A stretch of DNA of 64,000 nucleotides from JAFARZ01 sp035651595 (GTDB lineage Bacteria > Actinomycetota > Actinomycetes > Streptosporangiales > Streptosporangiaceae), in NCBI GenBank assembly GCA_035651595.1, contig DASRFJ010000088.1, positions 1-64,000 on the forward strand, given 5' to 3'. Below the pieces are notes generated by a model, which was not told where the DNA came from, made no database searches, and saw only the letters and a program-made list of their open reading frames with translations. The first letter of the stretch is position 1, and each line of letters opens with the position of its first letter. Both the position numbers and the translations under genes were made by a program. Positions 34,562 to 43,079 of this stretch are shown here, in pieces.

Positions 34562-36924
34562 GCGAAGCCAGGGGCGCGGCGTTGCCTGGACTGACGAGCG
34601 AGGAGCGCAGCGACGAGCGAGGAGGGAAGGCGACGCCTCAAAGCGCCCCGCCCGCGAGCGAGCCAATAAATACTGCGAGCGAGCCAGAAAGCACTGCGCC
34701 AATAGGCAGAATCCGCTTCATGGACCGGCAGCGGGTGAACCTGGACGGGTTCGCGGTCGAGAACGCGGAGCTTGGGCTGATCGCGCTGCGCTCGCCGTAC
34801 GATCCCGAGCCGAGCGTGGTCATCGAAGACGGCCGGATCACCGAGCTGGACGGTGTGCCCGAGCGGGACTTCGACTCGATCGACACGTTTATCGCCCGGC
34901 ACGGCATCGACCTGTCGGTCGCGGCCGAGGCGATGGCGCTGTCCGACGTGGCTTTCGCCCGGCTGCTGACCGACCCGGCGGTGCCGCGCGGCGAGATCAT
35001 CCGGCTCAGCGCTGGCGCGACACCCGCCAAGCTGACCCGGGTCCTGGCCATCCTCAAGCCGCACGAGCTGGGCATGGCCATGGCCAAGCTGCGCTCCCGC
35101 CGGACCCCGAGCAACCAGGCGCACGTCACGAACCGGCTCGACGATCCGCTGCTGCTGGCGGCGGACGCGGCGACGGCCGCCGCGTTCGGGTTCCGTGAGA
35201 TCGAGACGACGGTGCCGGTCCTCGACGACGCGCCGAGCAACGCGGTCGCCTGCCTGATCGGCGCCGCGGTCGCCAGCCAGGGCGTGCTGATCCAGTGCTC
35301 GGTGGAGGAAGCGGCCGAACTCGAGCTTGGCATGCGCGGCCTCACCTCGTACGCGGAGACCGTCTCCCTGTACGGTACCGAGCAGGTGTTCACCGACGGC
35401 GACGACACGCCGTGGTCGAAGGCGTTTCTCACCTCCGCCTATGCCTCCCGCGGCATGAAGATGCGGGTCTCGTCCGGGGCCGGCGCTGAGGTCCTGATGG
35501 CCGGCGCCGAACGCAAGTCCATGCTCTACCTGGAGGCCCGCTGCGTCGCGCTGGCCCGCGCCGTCGGCGCGCAGGGCGTGCAGAACGGCGGCATCGACGG
35601 CGCCAGCGTCGCCGCGGCCGTGCCGAACGGGCTGCGCGAGCTGATGGCTGAGAACGTCATGGTGATGATGCGCAACCTGGAGTCCTGCTCCGGCAACGAC
35701 GCGCTGATGAGCGAGTCTGACATGCGCCGCACCTCGCGCACGCTGCCGATCGTGCTGGCCGGCTCGGACTTCGCGTTCAGCGGTTTTGGCTCGATTCAAC
35801 GCTACGACAATATGTTCGGCCCGAGCAACTTCAACGCCGAGGACATCGACGACTTCCTGGCCATGCAGCGCGACTGGGGTATCGACGGCGGGCTCCGCAC
35901 GGTCACGCCGGAGCGGCTCGCCGGGCTGCGCCGGGAGGCCGCGCAGGCGTGCCGGGCCGTCTACGGCTACCTCGGCCTCGCCGACTTCACCGACGAGCAC
36001 CTGGCCCGCGCCGTCGACGCGGCCGGGTCGAAGGACCTCGGCGAGACCGACACGCTCGCCGTGCTGACCGCGGCCCACGCCATCCGCCAGCGCGGGCTGA
36101 CGGTGGTCGACATCGTGACGGCCCTCGACGAGTGCGGCTTTCCAGATCTGGCGGAACGTACGGTGGCGTTTGTTCAGGCCAGGCTCGGCGGTGACTATCT
36201 CCAGACGTCCGCGATCTTCGACGAGCAGCTCACCGTGCTTTCCTTGGTCACCGACCCCAACGACTACGCCGGCCCGGGCACCGGCTACGAACCCCCGCCA
36301 GCGCGCCGGCGGGAGATCGACGCGATCCGGCAGGCCCGCGGCGTCGAGGACCTGCGCGAGTCCCAGGCCCGCTGCGCCGCGCCGGGGCTGCTGCGGCGGG
36401 CGGGCGCCGCGGCGCAGGGCAGTGACGCGCGCGACGTGGTGATCGGCGTCTCGCCGGCCGTGGGCCGTGACGTGTGGCGCTGCCTGTCCGGGCTCGCTGT
36501 CCCGGACGTGCTGCGGGAAATCCTGGCCGGGCTGGAGGAGGAAGGCTGCGTGGGCCGCATCGTCCGGTTCGGCGATACCGTCGACCTGGGCCAGATCGGG
36601 CTGGCCGCGGCCCGTCTTTCCGGCTCCGGCATCGGCATCGGCCTGCAAGGCAAGGGCACCGCGCTGATCCACCGCCGCGACCTGGCCCCGCTGGCCAACC
36701 TCGAGCTGTACTCGGTCGCGCCCACGATCACCCCGGAGCTGTACCGGCTGCTCGGCGCGAACGCCGCGCGGCACGCCAAGGGCGGGACACCGGACCCGGC
36801 GCGGAATCCGTACTCGGACGAGGCCATCGAGGCCCGCTACCACACCACGGTGATCGCGCTCATGGAACTGGAGCGCCGCCGGGTGGACCCCGCGGCCGGA
36901 CCGGAAACCCTGGTGCTGTCGTGA
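34558..36924 (+). CDS. B12-dependent diol/glycerol dehydratase, fused large and medium subunits
   Basis: 788 residues. Residues about 55-600 are the catalytic alpha subunit (NQAHVTN, SYAETVSLYGTEQVFTDGDDTPWSKAF, FSGFGSIQRYDNMFGPSNF, GDYLQTSAIFD). From about 620 on is the beta subunit (DVVIGVSPAVG, REILAGLEEEG, ARLSGSGIGIGLQGKGTALIHR, LAPLANLELY). It dehydrates 1,2-propanediol to propionaldehyde, or glycerol to 3-hydroxypropionaldehyde, by an adenosylcobalamin radical. The first 54 residues are a Ser/Glu/Pro-rich extension with a repeated ASEPxxTA; the ATG at 34720 (MDRQRVNLDGF) matches the usual family start. Confidence 0.93.
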   Translation: MSEARGAALPGLTSEERSDERGGKATPQSAPPASEPINTASEPESTAPIGRIRFMDRQRVNLDGFAVENAELGLIALRSPYDPEPSVVIEDGRITELDGVPERDFDSIDTFIARHGIDLSVAAEAMALSDVAFARLLTDPAVPRGEIIRLSAGATPAKLTRVLAILKPHELGMAMAKLRSRRTPSNQAHVTNRLDDPLLLAADAATAAAFGFREIETTVPVLDDAPSNAVACLIGAAVASQGVLIQCSVEEAAELELGMRGLTSYAETVSLYGTEQVFTDGDDTPWSKAFLTSAYASRGMKMRVSSGAGAEVLMAGAERKSMLYLEARCVALARAVGAQGVQNGGIDGASVAAAVPNGLRELMAENVMVMMRNLESCSGNDALMSESDMRRTSRTLPIVLAGSDFAFSGFGSIQRYDNMFGPSNFNAEDIDDFLAMQRDWGIDGGLRTVTPERLAGLRREAAQACRAVYGYLGLADFTDEHLARAVDAAGSKDLGETDTLAVLTAAHAIRQRGLTVVDIVTALDECGFPDLAERTVAFVQARLGGDYLQTSAIFDEQLTVLSLVTDPNDYAGPGTGYEPPPARRREIDAIRQARGVEDLRESQARCAAPGLLRRAGAAAQGSDARDVVIGVSPAVGRDVWRCLSGLAVPDVLREILAGLEEEGCVGRIVRFGDTVDLGQIGLAAARLSGSGIGIGLQGKGTALIHRRDLAPLANLELYSVAPTITPELYRLLGANAARHAKGGTPDPARNPYSDEAIEARYHTTVIALMELERRRVDPAAGPETLVLS

Positions 36925-37286
36925 CCGAGGTGCGCGCGCTGTCCGGCAAGGCGGTCACCGAGCTGACCGTCGAGGCGATGCGGTCTGGCGAGATCGGGGT
37001 GGCGGATCTGCGTATCCACCCCGAGACGCTGAAGCGGCAGGCTCAGGTGGCCGAACGCCACGCGAACCCGCAGCTTGCCGACAACCTGCGCCGGGCCGCC
37101 GAGCTGACGGCCCTGCCGGACGAGGAGGTGCTCGCCATCTACGACGCGCTCCGCCCCGGCCGGTCCACCGCGGCTGAGCTGGCCGCGCTGGCCGGATCGC
37201 TCGCATACCGCGGCCTGCCGCGGTGCGCCGCGCTGGTCGCGGAGGCGGCCGAGGTCTACGCCCGCCGGGGCCTGGTAGCGAGTTGA
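36921..37286 (+). CDS. Diol/glycerol dehydratase small subunit
   Basis: 121 residues, PduE/DhaB3 type: GKAVTELTVEAMRSGEIGVADLRIHPETLKRQA, NLRRAAELTALPDEEVLAIYDALRPGRST and the C-terminal AEAAEVYARRGLV. It completes the alpha-beta-gamma dehydratase with the fused protein upstream. The N-terminus is about 50 residues shorter than Klebsiella/Salmonella gamma subunits and lacks the encapsulation-type helix found there. GTG start, GTGA overlap upstream, TTGA overlap downstream. Confidence 0.92.
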   Translation: MTEVRALSGKAVTELTVEAMRSGEIGVADLRIHPETLKRQAQVAERHANPQLADNLRRAAELTALPDEEVLAIYDALRPGRSTAAELAALAGSLAYRGLPRCAALVAEAAEVYARRGLVAS

Positions 37287-38893
37287 CGCGCCTAGTCGCC
37301 GGGGTCGACGTCGGCAACGCGACGACCGAGGTGGTGCTCGTGCGGGACGGCACTATCCTCGGCGCGAGCCGTGCGCCCACCCGCGGCCGCAAGGGTTCGC
37401 CGGATTCGCTGCGCGGTGCCGCCGCGCTGGTCCGGCGGGTCGAACGCCAGGCGGGACGCCGCGCGGACGAGGCGCGGATCGCGGCGCTGCGGCCGGTGGA
37501 CACGTCGGTGCTGACGGTCCCGGATACCGCGACGTCGCACGGCCGGCTGCGCGTGCTGGCCGCCGGCGTGCCGACGCCGGGCGGCACCGGCTCCTGCGTC
37601 GGCCCGCCTGCGCTGGCGGCGTCCGCGGCCCGATCGCCGGTCGTCCTGGTGCCGGCGGACCTGCGGTACGACGAGGCCGCCGCCCGGATCAACGCGGGAC
37701 CGGCGCCGGGCGCGGTGCTGGTCGCGGGCGACGAGGGGGTGCTCATCGCCAACCGGCTGGACCGCCCGGTGCCGGTCATCGACCAGGTCGATGTCACCGC
37801 GGCGGCCGGCTGCGAGCTGATCGCCGTCGAGGTGCGCCCGCCGGGCCGGCCAATGCGGCTGCTGTCGGACCCGGTGGCCCTGGCCGCCGCGTTCGGCCTC
37901 GGCGACCAGGACGCGGCGCACGCGGCCGCGCTGTGCCGGACGCTGACCGACTACCCGAACGCCGTCGTCGGCCTGCTCCGCTCGCCGGACCACACCCCGC
38001 CCGGCCGGGACGAGCCGTGGGTGTCGCTGGCGGACGGCGAACGCGTCTCGCTTCGGGCCGCGTGCGCGCGGCTGCCGGACTGGCCGCCGGGAACCGTGCG
38101 CGCGCTGAACGCGACCAGCGTCGACGACCTGTTCGCCGTGGACCTCGCCGCGGCGGCCGAGGCCGTCATCGCACGCCAGGGCAGCGTGGGACGCGCCGTG
38201 CTGGTCGCGTCGCTTGCCGCCGCCGGCGACGCGGATAAGCCAGCGGACCAGCTCGCCGCCCTGCTCGACGTGCCGGTCAGCTCGCCGTGCTCCGAGCCCG
38301 CGGCAGCCCGGCTCGGCGCGCTCACCACGCCCGGCGCCCGCGACGACGCGCTGGTCGTGGATCTGGGTGCCGGCACCATCGACATCGTCGGTGCCGGCGC
38401 GCAGGCGACGGTCGCGGGGGCGGGGGAGCTGCTCACCGCCGCGGTCGCCGAACTGCTCGGCATCCCGCGCGCGGCCGCCGACTGGGTCAAGCGCGGGCCG
38501 TGCATCCGGGTGGACGGCGGACTCCGGTACGAGGGCGAGGACGGCACGCGGGGATTCCTCGACGCGCCCGCCCCGCCGTCGGCGGCAGGCATGCTGGCGG
38601 TCAGCGGTCCCGGCGGCTGGCTGCCCTTCGACCGCCGCCGTAGCCCGGGTGAATGGCGGGTCATCCGGCTACGTATCAAACAGGACGTTCTGCGTAAAAA
38701 TCTCCAGCGAGGTATGCGGACGGCCGGCGCGGACCCCAGCCAGATCCTGGTTGTCGGCGGGCCCGCCGGTGACGAGGAACTGCTCGCGGTGATCGGGCGT
38801 TCGGTGCCCGGCGGACCGGCGATCGGGCGCGGGAACGTGGGCGGCACGCTAGGCCACCGGTACGCGGCGGCCTTCGGGCTCGCTGTTGGCTAG
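37283..38893 (+). CDS. Diol dehydratase-reactivating factor, large subunit
   Basis: 536 residues of the DdrA/PduG actin-like ATPase family: phosphate-1 loop VAGVDVGNATTEVVLV, PVPVIDQVDVTAAAGCELIAVEV, second ATP loop LVVDLGAGTIDIVGAGA and C-terminal ILVVGGPAGDEELL. It exchanges damaged cobalamin in inactivated dehydratase. Shorter than the roughly 610-residue enterobacterial protein. No small subunit (DdrB/PduH) follows; the next gene is on the other strand. TTG start overlapping the small-subunit stop. Confidence 0.9.
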   Translation: MTRLVAGVDVGNATTEVVLVRDGTILGASRAPTRGRKGSPDSLRGAAALVRRVERQAGRRADEARIAALRPVDTSVLTVPDTATSHGRLRVLAAGVPTPGGTGSCVGPPALAASAARSPVVLVPADLRYDEAAARINAGPAPGAVLVAGDEGVLIANRLDRPVPVIDQVDVTAAAGCELIAVEVRPPGRPMRLLSDPVALAAAFGLGDQDAAHAAALCRTLTDYPNAVVGLLRSPDHTPPGRDEPWVSLADGERVSLRAACARLPDWPPGTVRALNATSVDDLFAVDLAAAAEAVIARQGSVGRAVLVASLAAAGDADKPADQLAALLDVPVSSPCSEPAAARLGALTTPGARDDALVVDLGAGTIDIVGAGAQATVAGAGELLTAAVAELLGIPRAAADWVKRGPCIRVDGGLRYEGEDGTRGFLDAPAPPSAAGMLAVSGPGGWLPFDRRRSPGEWRVIRLRIKQDVLRKNLQRGMRTAGADPSQILVVGGPAGDEELLAVIGRSVPGGPAIGRGNVGGTLGHRYAAAFGLAVG

Positions 38894-39405
38894 CGGGGAT
38901 CGGTGCGGAGCAGGCCGTAGGTCACGCCGTCGCGCCACGCGCCATCGCGCCAGCCGACGCCGCGCTGCACGCCCTCACGGGTGAAGCCGGCTCTGGCGAG
39001 CGCCTTCTGCTCGGCGAGGTTGCCGGTCTCGGTGGCGGCCCAGATGCGATGCACCGCCGTGTGCGCGAACAGGTAGTCCGCGAGCAGCCGCTGGGCCTGC
39101 GTGCCGAAGCCGTGCCCGCGCGCCTCCGGGAGCAGCGCGATGCCGATCTCCCAGCTGTGCGCGGCCGGCGTGTCCTGATGACGGCGCCAGTTGACCAGGC
39201 CGAGCGACTCGCCGCCGTGGTCCACGACCAGCGTCCCGCCGTCCGGCCCGATCAGGCCGTTCTCCTCCCAGCCGCGCCGCCACCTGCCCAGGTTGTGCCA
39301 GCCGAACCAGCCGAACTCCCCGGCCTTCCCGGGATCTTGGAGGAGGCTGTCGAGCAGCGGCAGGTCGTCCTCGCGAACCGGACGCAGCGTGAGCGCCTCA
39401 CCCAT
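38890..39405 (-). CDS. GNAT acetyltransferase (RimJ/RimL type)
   Basis: 171 residues with the GNAT fold: LTLRPVREDDLPLLDSLL, the acetyl-CoA loop LLPEARGHGFGTQAQRLLADYL (consensus R/Q-x-x-G-x-G/A) and NLAEQKALARAGFTREGVQRG. The last motif is characteristic of RimJ/L N-terminal acetyltransferases and antibiotic-modifying relatives. Substrate unknown. Its stop codon overlaps that of the reactivase on the other strand, and its start overlaps the PaaZ stop by 8 bases (ATGGGTGA). Confidence 0.87.
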   Translation of the reverse strand: MGEALTLRPVREDDLPLLDSLLQDPGKAGEFGWFGWHNLGRWRRGWEENGLIGPDGGTLVVDHGGESLGLVNWRRHQDTPAAHSWEIGIALLPEARGHGFGTQAQRLLADYLFAHTAVHRIWAATETGNLAEQKALARAGFTREGVQRGVGWRDGAWRDGVTYGLLRTDPR

Positions 39406-41431
39406 CGTTCTTGGCGACCAGGGTCAGCACGTCGTAGCTGGCGGCCGGCTTGCCGTCCTGATTGGTGACCTGCGCGTCCCAGCGCACCTCGCCGTAGTCC
39501 GCGTCCGCCCGGGGCGTGATCTGCTTGCAGGTGAGCGTCACGGTCAGCGCGTCGCCGGGGTACACCGGGGTGAGGAAGCGCAAGTTCTCCAGCCCGTAGT
39601 TGGCGAGCACCGGGCCGGGATCCGGGTGCACGAACAGGCCGGCGGCGAAGCTGACGATCAGGTAGCCGTGCGCGACGCGGCCGTCGAAGAACGGGTTGCG
39701 GCGCGCGGCCTGCTCGTCCATGTGCGCGTAGAACGTGTCCCCGGTGAACTCGGCGAAATGCTCGATGTCCTCGAGCGTGACCTGGCGCGGGCCCGCGACG
39801 ACCGTGTCGCCGACGCGGAGGTCCGCGAGGGACTTGCGGAACGGGTGCGTCTGGTCCGCCGCGCGCGGGGCCCCTTGCACCCAGCGGCCGGTGACCTTGG
39901 CCAGGACCTTAGGACTGGCCTGGACGGCGGTGCGCTGCATGTGGTGCAGCACGCCGCGGATGCCACCCATCTCCTCGCCGCCGCCGGCCCGGCCCGGGCC
40001 GCCGTGCACCAGCATGGGCAGCGGCGAGCCGTGCCCGGTGGATTCCTGCGCGTCGTCCCGGTCCAGCACCAGCAGGCGCCCGTGCCATGGCGCGAGGCCG
40101 CGGACCGTTGCCGCCGCGAAGTCCGCGTCGCCGGTGACGATCGAGCCGACCAGGCTGCCGCGGCCGCGCGCGGCGAGGTCGATCGCGTCTTGGGTGTCCT
40201 GGTAGCCGATGATCGTCGCGACCGGGCCGAACGCCTCGACCTCGTGCGGCTCTTGCCGTGAGCCGTCGTCGGCGACGATGAGCAGCGGGGAGATGAACGC
40301 GCCGCGCTCCGCGTCGGCGCCGTGCACCTCGACGTGTTCCGGGTCGCCGTAGGCGAGGCGGCCCGTGGACAGCAGCGCCTTCGCGGAGCGGCGGACCTCC
40401 TCGCGCTGCTCCAGGCTGGCCAGCGCGCCCAGCGTCGTCTCCGGGTCGCGCGGGTCGCCGATGACGAGCTGGGCGAGTCTTTCGCGGGCCGCGTCGGCGA
40501 CGGCGCTGACCTGGTCCTGGGGGACCAGCGCGCGGCGGATCGCCGTGCACTTCTGCCCCGCCTTGACGCTCATCTCGGTGACCAGCTGGGTGACGTACAG
40601 GTCGAACTCCGGGGTGCCGTGCGTGGCGTCCGGGCCGAGTACCGAGCAGTTGAGCGAGTCGGCTTCGGCGTTGAACCGGACCGAGTTCCTGGCGATCACC
40701 GGATGCGTGCGGAGTTGCTGGGCGGTGCTCGCGGAGCCGGTGAACGACACCAGGTCCTGGTCGGTGAGGTGCTCGAACAGGTCGCCGACGCCGCCGCAGA
40801 TGAGCTGGAGCGAGCCTTCGGGCAGCAGGCCGGTTTCGACGATGAGCTCGACGAGGCGGTTCGTGAGGTACGCGGTCTGCGTGGCGGGCTTGATCAAGCT
40901 CGGCACGCCGGCTATGAACGCGGGGGCAAACTTCTCCAGCGGCCCCCAGACCGGGAAGTTGAACGCGTTGATCTGCACTGCGACGCCGTGCAGCGGGGCG
41001 AGGATGTGCTGGCTTAGGAAGGTGCCTCCCTTGCCGAGCGGCTCGGGCTGACCCTCCGGGTAGATCGTGTCGTCCGGCAGCTCGCGCTTGGCCCGGCTGG
41101 CGTAGCTGAGCAGCACGCCGATGCCGCCGTCCACGTCGAACCTGGCGTCCGGTTTGGTGGCGCCGGTGCGGGCGGACAGTTCGTACAGTTCGGGCCGGTG
41201 GTCGCGGAGCGTGCGGCCGAGTTCCTTGAGCAGCGCGGCGCGCTGGTGAAAGGTCAGTTCGCGGAGTGCTGAGCCGCCGGTGCGTCTGCCGTACGCGAGT
41301 GCTTCGGCCGGGTTGATGCCCGCGGCGGAGACGGTGGTGACCTCTTCTCCGGTGACCGCGTCTCGCACCGATCTGCCTTCACCGGCGGGGGTGTGCCAGG
41401 TGCCGTTCACGTAACTGCGCAGGACCGTCAT
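39398..41431 (-). CDS. paaZ: PaaZ-type bifunctional aldehyde dehydrogenase / enoyl-CoA hydratase
   Basis: 677 residues from the ATG at 41431. The N-terminal 520 residues are an aldehyde dehydrogenase with catalytic SVKAGQKCTAIRRALVP. The C-terminal 150 residues are a MaoC-like R-hydratase (DTFYAHMDEQAARRNPFFDGRVAHGYLIVSF). PaaZ opens oxepin-CoA and oxidises the product in phenylacetate breakdown. No other paa gene is near, so it may serve another ring-opening or aldehyde pathway. Co-transcribed with the GNAT gene. Confidence 0.92.
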   Translation of the reverse strand: MTVLRSYVNGTWHTPAGEGRSVRDAVTGEEVTTVSAAGINPAEALAYGRRTGGSALRELTFHQRAALLKELGRTLRDHRPELYELSARTGATKPDARFDVDGGIGVLLSYASRAKRELPDDTIYPEGQPEPLGKGGTFLSQHILAPLHGVAVQINAFNFPVWGPLEKFAPAFIAGVPSLIKPATQTAYLTNRLVELIVETGLLPEGSLQLICGGVGDLFEHLTDQDLVSFTGSASTAQQLRTHPVIARNSVRFNAEADSLNCSVLGPDATHGTPEFDLYVTQLVTEMSVKAGQKCTAIRRALVPQDQVSAVADAARERLAQLVIGDPRDPETTLGALASLEQREEVRRSAKALLSTGRLAYGDPEHVEVHGADAERGAFISPLLIVADDGSRQEPHEVEAFGPVATIIGYQDTQDAIDLAARGRGSLVGSIVTGDADFAAATVRGLAPWHGRLLVLDRDDAQESTGHGSPLPMLVHGGPGRAGGGEEMGGIRGVLHHMQRTAVQASPKVLAKVTGRWVQGAPRAADQTHPFRKSLADLRVGDTVVAGPRQVTLEDIEHFAEFTGDTFYAHMDEQAARRNPFFDGRVAHGYLIVSFAAGLFVHPDPGPVLANYGLENLRFLTPVYPGDALTVTLTCKQITPRADADYGEVRWDAQVTNQDGKPAASYDVLTLVAKNDG

Positions 41432-41452
41432 GGGCCCCAACCTATCCGGAGG

Positions 41453-41875
41453 TCACCCTGCCTTCCACGGGTTGATGAGCTCGATCCCGGTGTGCACGAA
41501 GTCACGTGTGTTGCGGGTCGCCAGCAGGGCGTCCGACGCGCGGCACACCGCCGCGATTTGCGCGTCCGCCGCGGAGATGCGACGCCCGCTTCGTTCCCGG
41601 CCGCTGACAATCAGGGCATAGCATGCGGCGGCGCGCAGGTCGAATGGCCACACCCGGCCGCCGAATTGGTCCGTCACTAGTTTCTCGATTGTCTTCGCAA
41701 GCAGGGATCTGCGCCGGCCGACGGGGAGCCGGGACACGCCATACAGCAGTTCCGCGACCGTGATGGCGGTAATCCCGACCTTTGCTTGCGGAAGCGAGTC
41801 AAGCCAGGCGGTCACTCTCGGCTCCGGGGCCTGGCGAGCGAGTTCGGACACGACACTCGTGTCCAGGATGATCAA
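41453..41875 (-). CDS. PIN-domain toxin, FitB/VapC type
   Basis: 140 residues. The PIN active-site acids are visible: LDTSVVSELAR (Asp5), TVAELLYGV (Glu) and RISAADAQIAAVCRASDALLATRNTRDF (two Asp). PIN toxins cut tRNA or rRNA when freed from the antitoxin. TTG start overlapping the antitoxin stop (TTGA, 41872-41875), the normal toxin-after-antitoxin arrangement. Confidence 0.88.
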   Translation of the reverse strand: MIILDTSVVSELARQAPEPRVTAWLDSLPQAKVGITAITVAELLYGVSRLPVGRRRSLLAKTIEKLVTDQFGGRVWPFDLRAAACYALIVSGRERSGRRISAADAQIAAVCRASDALLATRNTRDFVHTGIELINPWKAG

Positions 41876-42132
41876 GCCTCTAGCTCCGCGGCGCGCGGCA
41901 TCTCGGCGCGTTCTGGCAGCACCAGGTCGTCGGCTCCGCCGATCGCCGCGAACAGCGCGTGGATATCGGTGCCGAGGCCGCCGCCGTGCTCGGGTGCGGC
42001 TAGGTGCTCGTGCAGAATGCTCCGGACCTCCGCCTCCATGGACCTGCCATGCCGTGCCGCGACTATGCGGAGCCGCGCGTGTGTCTCGTCATCGAGGCCG
42101 CGAATTGTCAGCGATGCCACGGATCTCCCCAT
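41872..42132 (-). CDS. FitA-like ribbon-helix-helix antitoxin
   Basis: 86 residues from the ATG at 42132. Residues 1-40 are a ribbon-helix-helix DNA-binding domain (ASLTIRGLDDETHARL, AARHGRSMEAEVRSIL); the C-terminus should wrap the toxin. Direct repeats CTATCAATGCTGTCGCTGCCATCAATGCTA just upstream (42135-42165) may be its operator. Forms a VapBC/FitAB pair with the gene at 41453. Confidence 0.85.
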   Translation of the reverse strand: MGRSVASLTIRGLDDETHARLRIVAARHGRSMEAEVRSILHEHLAAPEHGGGLGTDIHALFAAIGGADDLVLPERAEMPRAAELEA

Positions 42133-42170
42133 TGCTATCAATGCTGTCGCTGCCATCAATGCTAGCAGAA

Positions 42171-42464
42171 TCAGGGCGGGGAGGCCTGGTCCAGGAGGCG
42201 GCGGAGATTCCCGGTGTAGCGGTCCAGGGCGGCGCGGCCGGCGTGAGTGAGGTACAGCGCGCTCTGGCCGCCGGGTTTCGCGCTGCCGACGTACCCCGCG
42301 TCCTGGAGTTTGCGCAGGTGCGTGATGAGGTTGCCCGGGGTGAGCTCGAGGAGCTGCTGGAGCCGGGGGAACGAGAGGTGATCGCCCTCGGGGAGGGTGG
42401 CGAGCGTGACCATGATGCGCAGCCGGGCGGGAACGTGGATGACCGGATCCAGGTCGTCGTTCAT
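42171..42464 (-). CDS. Winged-helix transcriptional regulator
   Basis: 97 residues, ArsR/MarR-like small winged helix (DUF-type 'transcriptional regulator' of about 100 residues): PARLRIMVTLATLPEGDHLSFPRLQQLLELTPGNLITHLRKLQDAGYV with a wing KPGGQSALYLTHAGRAALDRY. Proteins of this kind accompany small membrane-protein operons in actinobacteria. It is last in a three-gene minus-strand operon, coupled by ATGA to the membrane protein upstream. It is the likely binder of the twin palindromes at 43669-43705. Confidence 0.85.
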   Translation of the reverse strand: MNDDLDPVIHVPARLRIMVTLATLPEGDHLSFPRLQQLLELTPGNLITHLRKLQDAGYVGSAKPGGQSALYLTHAGRAALDRYTGNLRRLLDQASPP

Positions 42465-43078
42465 CCCGGCTTCCGGGAAAGGTATGCCGCGACGGCGAGG
42501 AATCCGCCGCCGCCGGCCAGCGCGCCTACCGCGAGCGCGCCGACCGGGCCGGCCCAGGCGGCGGCCGCCGCCACAGCGAGCAGCCAGATGCCGAAGCCGG
42601 ACATCGTCCGGTCCAGCCAGATCGCCGCGGCCACGACGTAGATCAGCCCGGTCACCAGCAGCGGGCCGGTGGCGCCGATGACGCCCATGACCTTGCCGTT
42701 CGCCCCCGCGTGGGACAGTGCGCCTTCGATCACGAACAGCGCGGCGAAGCCGGCCGGCCAGGCCAGGCCGTACATGACACCTTGGCGGACCGAGGCGCCC
42801 CCGATGCCCCGGGTCGCCTGGCTCGTGGTGATGATCGTGATCGCGATGGCGGCCACGATCAGGGCGGCGAGGATCGCCACCGACCAGCCCGCCGGGTCGC
42901 GGTAGGGATGCTGCCCGCGGACCGACAGCCACATGGCGCCCAGGCCGACCAGCCAGGCCGCGCCCCACGCCGCGTACAGCCGCGGCTGCTTGATCGCCAG
43001 CTCGTCGCGCGCGTGCGCCTGGGCTTGCTCGATGAGCGCCGCCGCGGTGCGCGGGTCGAGGGCCTCGTCGTCGGGCAT
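42461..43078 (-). CDS. Membrane protein, six TM helices
   Basis: 205 residues. A cytoplasmic N-terminus (ALDPRTAAALIEQAQAHARDELAIKQP) is followed by about six TM helices. The N-terminal helix motif recurs in actinobacterial proteins paired with small winged-helix regulators. Function unknown; the pairing suggests an envelope-stress or transport-related role. Middle gene of the operon 43652-42171. Confidence 0.75.
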   Translation of the reverse strand: MPDDEALDPRTAAALIEQAQAHARDELAIKQPRLYAAWGAAWLVGLGAMWLSVRGQHPYRDPAGWSVAILAALIVAAIAITIITTSQATRGIGGASVRQGVMYGLAWPAGFAALFVIEGALSHAGANGKVMGVIGATGPLLVTGLIYVVAAAIWLDRTMSGFGIWLLAVAAAAAWAGPVGALAVGALAGGGGFLAVAAYLSRKPG

Positions 43079-43079
43079 G

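Noticed and set aside
34276..36843. An 855-codon open frame antisense to the dehydratase
   Set aside because: It mirrors the codon bias of the sense gene, is Arg/Gly/Val-rich with no family motifs, and the sense strand is clearly the conserved dehydratase.
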